Of a DNA stretch of 64,000 nucleotides, positions 60,396-64,000 are shown in pieces; within the stretch, counting starts at the first letter, position 1, and every line of letters begins with the position of its first letter. A program made the translations under genes and the position numbers. The DNA is taken from NCBI RefSeq assembly GCF_025457605.1, contig NZ_JAMZFY010000001.1, positions 682,001 through 746,000 on the forward strand. Reading direction: 5' to 3'. This DNA is from Haloarcula laminariae (GTDB lineage: Archaea > Halobacteriota > Halobacteria > Halobacteriales > Haloarculaceae). The notes under the pieces were generated by a model, which did not search any database, was not told the origin of the DNA, and saw only the letters and a list, made by a program, of their open reading frames with translations.

Positions 60396-60470
60396 CGAGG
60401 CTTTCGGCCGCTTCGCTCCCGAAAGACTCGAAAGCGACGCGGTGACCGGCGGGAATCGCGGAGCCGTAGC
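60393..60470 (+). repeat. Dispersed 3'-end element, copy 3
   Basis: Begins at the trmI stop as TAGCGAG. A hairpin CTTTCGG/CCGAAAG (60401-60407, 60419-60425) is followed by TCGAAAGCGACGCGGTGACC (60428-60447), identical to 32021-32040, and GGGAATCGCGGAGCCGTAGC. The rest of the gap to 60582 shows CCGAGG/CCCCGAGGGCGG-type palindromes and no ORF. Confidence 0.7.
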
Positions 60471-60582
60471 GACTGCCCCTCGACACGAGCCGCCCCGAGG
60501 GCGGCAATCGCTCGACAGGCCAGCCAGCGCCGGCTTCCGCGGGGCGTGGTTTCAAGCCCCAGTGACACCTACACCCCCGTGT

Positions 60583-60786
60583 ATGAGTGACGCTCCCGAC
60601 GAGACGACGACGTGGCCCGAGCTCGCCATCGGGTTGTACGACCGATTGACCGGCCGGAACGCGGAGATAACGTACGAGTTCGAGGACATGGAGGTCGACG
60701 TCCCGAGCACCACGGGCGAGGACCCCGAGTACGCCTACTGGCGCATCGACGGCACGCTCACCGTCAAGGCCCGCGAGAAGGAGTGA
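60583..60786 (+). CDS. Small conserved haloarchaeal protein (67 aa)
   Basis: A 67-residue acidic protein (WPELAIGLYDRLTGRNAEITYEFEDMEVDVPS, then YWRIDGTLTVKARE). The pattern is helix followed by beta strands; no known motif. It is coupled by a GTGA overlap to the next gene, so the two are probably an operon. Unknown function. Confidence 0.7.
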   Translation: MSDAPDETTTWPELAIGLYDRLTGRNAEITYEFEDMEVDVPSTTGEDPEYAYWRIDGTLTVKAREKE

Positions 60787-61187
60787 CGTCGACATCGACG
60801 CGACCACCGGAGCGACCGCCCGAGAGCCTCGCCGAGCTGCTGGACGCCCTCGAAGGGCGGCCCGCCCTGTCGGTCGAGGCCGACCTGGACGTCGAGCTGG
60901 ACGGCCACCGGGCGACCGTCGTGGGGTACGACGACCTCGTGGCCCTCGACCTGCCGTCCGTCCCCGCGCTCGTCTCGCTGGCCCGGGACCGGCCGGTCGC
61001 CGTGACGGACGCGGCGGCGCTGCTCTCCACGGTCGGCCTGACCGCCGAGCTCCGGGTCCGCGGGGTCCCGGTCGCCCGCATCGGCGACGCGGCCGTCCCC
61101 AGCGGGCTCGCCCGCCGGCTCGGACTGGGGCCGGTCGAGCTGGTCCCCGAGAGCCCCCTGCTCGCGCTCACTCGACGGCGCGGATGA
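60783..61187 (+). CDS. Conserved hypothetical protein (134 aa)
   Basis: A 134-residue protein with regular beta-strand repeats (VEADLDVELDGHRATVVGYDDLVALDLPSVPALVSL; GLTAELRVRGVPVARIGDAAVPSGLARRLGLGPVELVP). I do not recognise the family. GTG 60783 overlaps the preceding stop. The 3' end overlaps the convergent gene at 61168 by 20 bases, a tight arrangement. The larger upstream frame is rejected on composition. Confidence 0.65.
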   Translation: MTSTSTRPPERPPESLAELLDALEGRPALSVEADLDVELDGHRATVVGYDDLVALDLPSVPALVSLARDRPVAVTDAAALLSTVGLTAELRVRGVPVARIGDAAVPSGLARRLGLGPVELVPESPLLALTRRRG

Positions 61188-61779
61188 GGTCGAGCAGCTC
61201 ATCGCGGTAGTCCTGTGGCGCCCGGTCGAGCGGCGCGTCTGGGTCTTCGAGGTCGAGTAACTCGGCTATCGGTCGGGCCGGGTAGGCGCCCGCGGCGATG
61301 CGGAACCCGTCGGCGTGCCAGACGCCGACCCAGCCGGTGACCGGCAGCGTCGACGCCACGCCGTCGAGGGGCAACTCGGCCGCGTAGCTCCGCAGATTGA
61401 GCCTGTCGCCGCTGTCGGTCCGTACCCGTTCCCTGCGCCCCCGCGAGACGTTCTCGAAGCCCCGGTCCCGGAGTTCGCTCGCGAAGGCCGACCCCGCTTC
61501 CGAGCGTATCGTCGGCAGCACCATCATCGGGCCGATACCGGGCGCCAGCGGCGGCCGGAAAGAGAGCGCCGTCGCGAAGAAAAAGCGCCACTGCCGGTCC
61601 AGTCCCGCCGCCGACTCGACTGCCTCGCGCGTCCGCGCGTCGTCGTAGAGCGCCGTCGCGCCGGTGACTTTGGCCCGCTGGAGCTCGAAGACGGTCTCGA
61701 CTCGCTCGTCGGTCAGCTCCCAGCCGCCGTCGGCCAGCCGCCCTTCGGGGACGGCCGGGAGGGCGGCGTCGGGCGCCAC
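61168..61779 (-). CDS. Conserved haloarchaeal hypothetical protein (203 aa)
   Basis: A 203-residue soluble protein opening ALPAVPEGRLADGGWELTDERVETVFELQRAKVTGATALY, with RQWRFFFATALSFRPPLAPGIGPMMVLPTI centrally and VGVWHADGFRIAAGAYP toward the end. No recognised family. GTG 61779 lies four bases downstream of the transcription factor S stop, so the two are co-transcribed; a role near transcription is only a guess. Confidence 0.7.
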   Translation of the reverse strand: MAPDAALPAVPEGRLADGGWELTDERVETVFELQRAKVTGATALYDDARTREAVESAAGLDRQWRFFFATALSFRPPLAPGIGPMMVLPTIRSEAGSAFASELRDRGFENVSRGRRERVRTDSGDRLNLRSYAAELPLDGVASTLPVTGWVGVWHADGFRIAAGAYPARPIAELLDLEDPDAPLDRAPQDYRDELLDLIRAVE

Positions 61780-61783
61780 GGCT

Positions 61784-62107
61784 CTAGTGGTCGTCCTCGC
61801 GCCACTTGTGCTCGCACTCGGTACAGGTGAAAAAGCGGGTCTCGGACTCGTCGGCGGCGCGAATCTGTTTCATCTCGTAGAACGCCCGGTCGTTGCCACA
61901 CTCCGGACAGCGTGCGCCCGTCGTCGGCCCCATGTCCTCGACGTCGACTTCGGAGGTGTCGACGACCTCGGAGGACTCCTGGCCCTGTGTCGTGACCGCC
62001 TTCTTGTCGGCCTCGGCGTCGCGCGCCTTCTCGTAGCCACAGCTGCCACAGATCCACATATCGTCCTCTGTCTTCATCATCGAACCGCAGTCGTCGCAGA
62101 ATTCCAT
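61784..62107 (-). CDS. Transcription factor S (TFIIS/RPB9-like)
   Basis: A 107-residue archaeal transcription elongation factor that stimulates RNA cleavage by stalled RNA polymerase. N-terminal zinc ribbon (FCDDCGSMMKTEDDMWICGSCGYEK) and C-terminal ribbon (ARCPECGNDRAFYEMKQIRAADESETRFFTCTECEHKW in parts) with the DE pair in RAADESET that enters the active site. Full length and normal. Confidence 0.95.
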   Translation of the reverse strand: MEFCDDCGSMMKTEDDMWICGSCGYEKARDAEADKKAVTTQGQESSEVVDTSEVDVEDMGPTTGARCPECGNDRAFYEMKQIRAADESETRFFTCTECEHKWREDDH

Positions 62108-62214
62108 TGGTGTCCCAGGCTAGGCCGCCCGTCTGTGTTAAACGCCGGGGTTCCCGCGCGCCGCGTCGGTCGGGGCAGTACGACCCCTGTACGCGGCCAC
62201 GGAGCAACCGGGTG

Positions 62215-63222
62215 TCACGGGCCCTTGTCTACCCAGGCGGGGCAGGCGTCCATGTCGTCGAGGGGCTCCTCGTGGAACGAGCAGTACGGGGCGACGTCCT
62301 CGCCGTCCATCACGTACTGGAAGTGCCGGCAGTTGCCGCAGTAGCTGTCGGGTTCGCCGCGGTGGACCGCCGTCTCGGTGATGGGGTCCCGACCGGTTGC
62401 GGTCGTGGTCCCGCCGTCGGTGGTGGGGGCGGCCTCCGGGCCGGCGTTGGCAAGCTCCGGGTCGAGTTCGCGTTCGGTCGGGCCGGAGGTAGCACTGGAA
62501 GGAGACCGCTGAGTGCCGGCGTCGGGCTGTCGGGAGTCGGCTCGCTGGGAGCCGGTGGCGGACTGCTCCCGGAGCTCGCTCCCGTCGGCGCCGCCTTGGC
62601 TCGCCCCGCCGTCGCTGGTGGCCGCCGCCTGGCGGTTGGTCTGGGTCTCGACGTCGCCGTCCGGCTCGCGCCCGAAGAACCCGATTCCCCCCAGGCCGGG
62701 AATCGAGCGCGACTCCTCGACGAGCTTGATGGTCCCCTCCTCGGTGACCGCCATCCGGGCGGTACCGCCGGGGTCGTTGCGGGTCTTGAACGTCGCCAGG
62801 GCGGCGAACAGACACCAGAACGTCGTCAGCACCCCGGTGAAGTAGACGGTGCTGGTAGCCAGGGCGAGCAGCGGGGCGTCGGCCATCCAGCTGTAGGGGT
62901 AGAGCTGCTGGAACGCGAGCACCCCGACCACTGCGACGCTGGCGCCGCCGACCGCGGTCAACCGGGTCCGACGCCCGGCCGGGAGCACGGCGAAGATGCC
63001 GAGCACGACCGCCGGCAGCCCGACGCCGGCGACGATACCGGCGACCTCCCGGGCCGCGTAGTCCCCCAGTCCCAGCGTCGCCCCGAGGCCGGTGGTCGCC
63101 AGCGCGATGGCGCCGACGAGCCCCGCGGCCCCCGCCAGGAACAACCCGCTCCCGACGAGCTGCTGGCGCCGCGTCGCCACGCGGCCGACCTCCCCCTCGT
63201 ATACGTCCGTCAAACTGGTCAT
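62215..63222 (-). CDS. Membrane protein with Cys-rich C-terminal domain (DUF7139-like)
   Basis: A 335-residue protein. The first ~145 residues hold four to five transmembrane segments (LVGSGLFLAGAAGLVGAIALATTG; GIVAGVGLPAVVLGIFAVLPAG; AVGGASVAVVGVLAFQQLY; ALATSTVYFTGVLTTFWCLFAALATF). A Ser/Gly/Thr-rich disordered stretch (~185-285) leads to a C-terminal YCGNCRHFQYV...PYCSFHEEPLDDMDACPAWV domain, with CxxC, Cys-His and Cys ligands, probably a metal site. Function unknown. Confidence 0.75.
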   Translation of the reverse strand: MTSLTDVYEGEVGRVATRRQQLVGSGLFLAGAAGLVGAIALATTGLGATLGLGDYAAREVAGIVAGVGLPAVVLGIFAVLPAGRRTRLTAVGGASVAVVGVLAFQQLYPYSWMADAPLLALATSTVYFTGVLTTFWCLFAALATFKTRNDPGGTARMAVTEEGTIKLVEESRSIPGLGGIGFFGREPDGDVETQTNRQAAATSDGGASQGGADGSELREQSATGSQRADSRQPDAGTQRSPSSATSGPTERELDPELANAGPEAAPTTDGGTTTATGRDPITETAVHRGEPDSYCGNCRHFQYVMDGEDVAPYCSFHEEPLDDMDACPAWVDKGP

Positions 63223-63344
63223 ACAGGCCCTAGCGCGGCGTTCCTCAAAACTACCCGTCAGACAGGCGCAAGACGGGTGCGGGCGGGCGAACGGACGGCC
63301 GGCGTTCCGAAAGCACTAATCGGACCCGCGGGTACAGTGGTGAT

Positions 63345-63632
63345 ATGAGCGACGAGGACAGCGAGGAAGAGGCGGAACCGGCCGTCGAACTCGGCGAGGG
63401 GCCCGACGTCGAGGGCGCCCCGCTCTCGCGGGTGACCGCACGGCTCACGTGGGGTATCGAACACAGCACCGTCGTCGACCGGGAGGGCGACACGACGATA
63501 CGGACGCCGGAGGGGCCACAGGAGCTGGCGTCGGTGCTGGAGTCGGTCGACGAGACGTACTTCCCGGACCGACAGGAGTTCGAGGCCGCGGTGCGGGAGG
63601 TCATCGGCACCGGCCCGGTCCCGACGGAGTAA
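63345..63632 (+). CDS. DUF5789-family small protein
   Basis: A 95-residue acidic protein (MSDEDSEEEAEPAVELGEG start; LSRVTARLTWGIEHSTVVDREGDTTIRTPEGPQEL then LASVLESVDETYFPDRQEFEAAVREVIG), consistent with the haloarchaeal DUF5789 family. No known function. It meets the small minus-strand gene at 63633 end to end. Confidence 0.78.
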   Translation: MSDEDSEEEAEPAVELGEGPDVEGAPLSRVTARLTWGIEHSTVVDREGDTTIRTPEGPQELASVLESVDETYFPDRQEFEAAVREVIGTGPVPTE

Positions 63633-63806
63633 CTACCGCATCGACTCCAGGGCGGTGACCGTATCGGAGATGAGCCACGCCTGGTCGTTCTCGGGCGATT
63701 CGATGCTGAGCGCACAGAACGAGTCCGCCCCGTCGTCGACGGTTATGTGGTAGGCCTCGCTCTCTAGCTCGGCACTGCTGGGACCATCTGGTGGCTGTGA
63801 GGGCAC
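63633..63806 (-). CDS. Small acidic haloarchaeal protein (57 aa)
   Basis: A 57-residue frame from GTG 63806 (starts MPSQPPDGPSSAELESEAY) that continues HITVDDGADSFCALSIESPE and ends DTVTALESMR. The strand pattern and acidic bias look like a conserved haloarchaeal microdomain (DUF7331-like). Stop-to-stop contact with the DUF5789-type gene leaves no spacer. No motif beyond a single Cys. Confidence 0.62.
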   Translation of the reverse strand: MPSQPPDGPSSAELESEAYHITVDDGADSFCALSIESPENDQAWLISDTVTALESMR

Positions 63807-63930
63807 GTCCGACCCTCGCAGGTTCGACGGTGTAAACCCGTCGATTCGGTAGATAGCAGCCCTGTAACGCTGTATTAAAGGTAAAACTCCGAGACGGCGA
63901 CGGGGTCCTGGCTCGCTGTCCCGGGCCGGT

Positions 63931-64000
63931 TCAGAAGTCCGAGAGCTGTGACTGCAGGCCGGCGACGAGTTCGGACTTGCGCCGGAGCGCGCCCATCGGG
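63931..64000 (-). CDS. C-terminal end of an unidentified gene
   Basis: Only the last ~22 codons are visible, reading PMGALRRKSELVAGLQSQLS then DF and TGA. The gene continues beyond the window. The family cannot be told from this much. The gap 63807-63930 shows a TATA-like GTATTAAAGG near 63871 but no other gene. Confidence 0.5.
   Translation of the reverse strand, partial: PMGALRRKSELVAGLQSQLSDF

Noticed and set aside
1-64000. CRISPR array, insertion sequence or prophage
   Set aside because: No regularly spaced repeats, no transposase or integrase text and no phage structural genes were seen; repeats present are short palindromic elements.

Overview
The window is chromosomal DNA from an extremely halophilic archaeon (class Halobacteria), most likely a Haloarculaceae relative. 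Evidence: very high GC with GC-rich third codon positions, strongly acidic proteins, leaderless genes with AT-rich TATA-like boxes about 25-30 bases upstream, haloarchaea-typical families (HalOD1, SHOCT, DUF5789-like, DUF371), archaeal hallmark enzymes (sn-glycerol-1-phosphate dehydrogenase, aCPSF1/FttA, transcription factor S, NAC, XPB-like helicase) and haloarchaeal gene fusions (FolC-FolP, PurN-PurH). I see no insertion sequence, prophage or CRISPR array. Most of the window reads as core genome.

Layout. 1-2029: sufB (partial) and sufD, followed by a cluster of palindromes. 2309-4586: a perfect 18-bp palindrome, then two related polytopic membrane proteins flanking an ArsR-like regulator. 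4758-5794: ferritin-like protein overlapping a DtxR/SirR regulator, then tRNA-Gln. 5921-9440: GNAT-zinc ribbon protein, HD phosphohydrolase, LysE exporter, long coiled-coil protein. 9687-14711: GH2-like protein, small zinc protein, DUF371, endonuclease III, aldo/keto reductase, DsbB. 14946-21445: FttA; a likely iron-linked pair of Tat-exported proteins (P19-like lipoprotein and DyP-like peroxidase) that share a promoter motif; HalOD1; a double-winged-helix regulator with a membrane partner. 21524-32608: ATP-grasp-like protein, prolyl-tRNA synthetase, CBS protein, large glutamate synthase, a permease-like protein, glycerol-1-phosphate dehydrogenase, a Nudix-like protein with a degenerate box. 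32691-44979: S9 peptidase, glycosyltransferase, XPB-like helicase, FolC-FolP fusion, a frameshifted lipoprotein, membrane proteins, a membrane-inserted calcineurin-type phosphoesterase, HdeD-like protein. 45193-49718: purine genes (purN-purH fusion, purB), DsrE, HalOD1, phosphoribosyltransferase.

49710-56487 is a lysine (diaminopimelate) cluster on the minus strand: dapA-dapB-(tiny zinc ribbon)-dapD, then a plus-strand pseudokinase-like gene, then lysA-dapE. No dapF is present; lysA and dapE overlap directly. 56588-63806 holds a candidate 25-residue basic microprotein, NYN, PUA, winged-helix, NAC and tRNA methyltransferase genes, transcription factor S, and several unnamed haloarchaeal families. 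The window ends inside an unidentified minus-strand gene.

Most interesting signals: (i) the promoter motif shared by the P19-like and DyP-like genes, with the DyP GxxDG acid replaced by Ser; (ii) a dispersed element whose copies start at a TAG stop codon inside TAGCGAG and carry a common GCGGTGACC core; (iii) the pseudokinase-like gene inside the lysine cluster and the missing dapF; (iv) the 18-bp palindrome and duplicated membrane proteins around an ArsR-like regulator; (v) a leaderless 25-residue microprotein ORF upstream of dapA.
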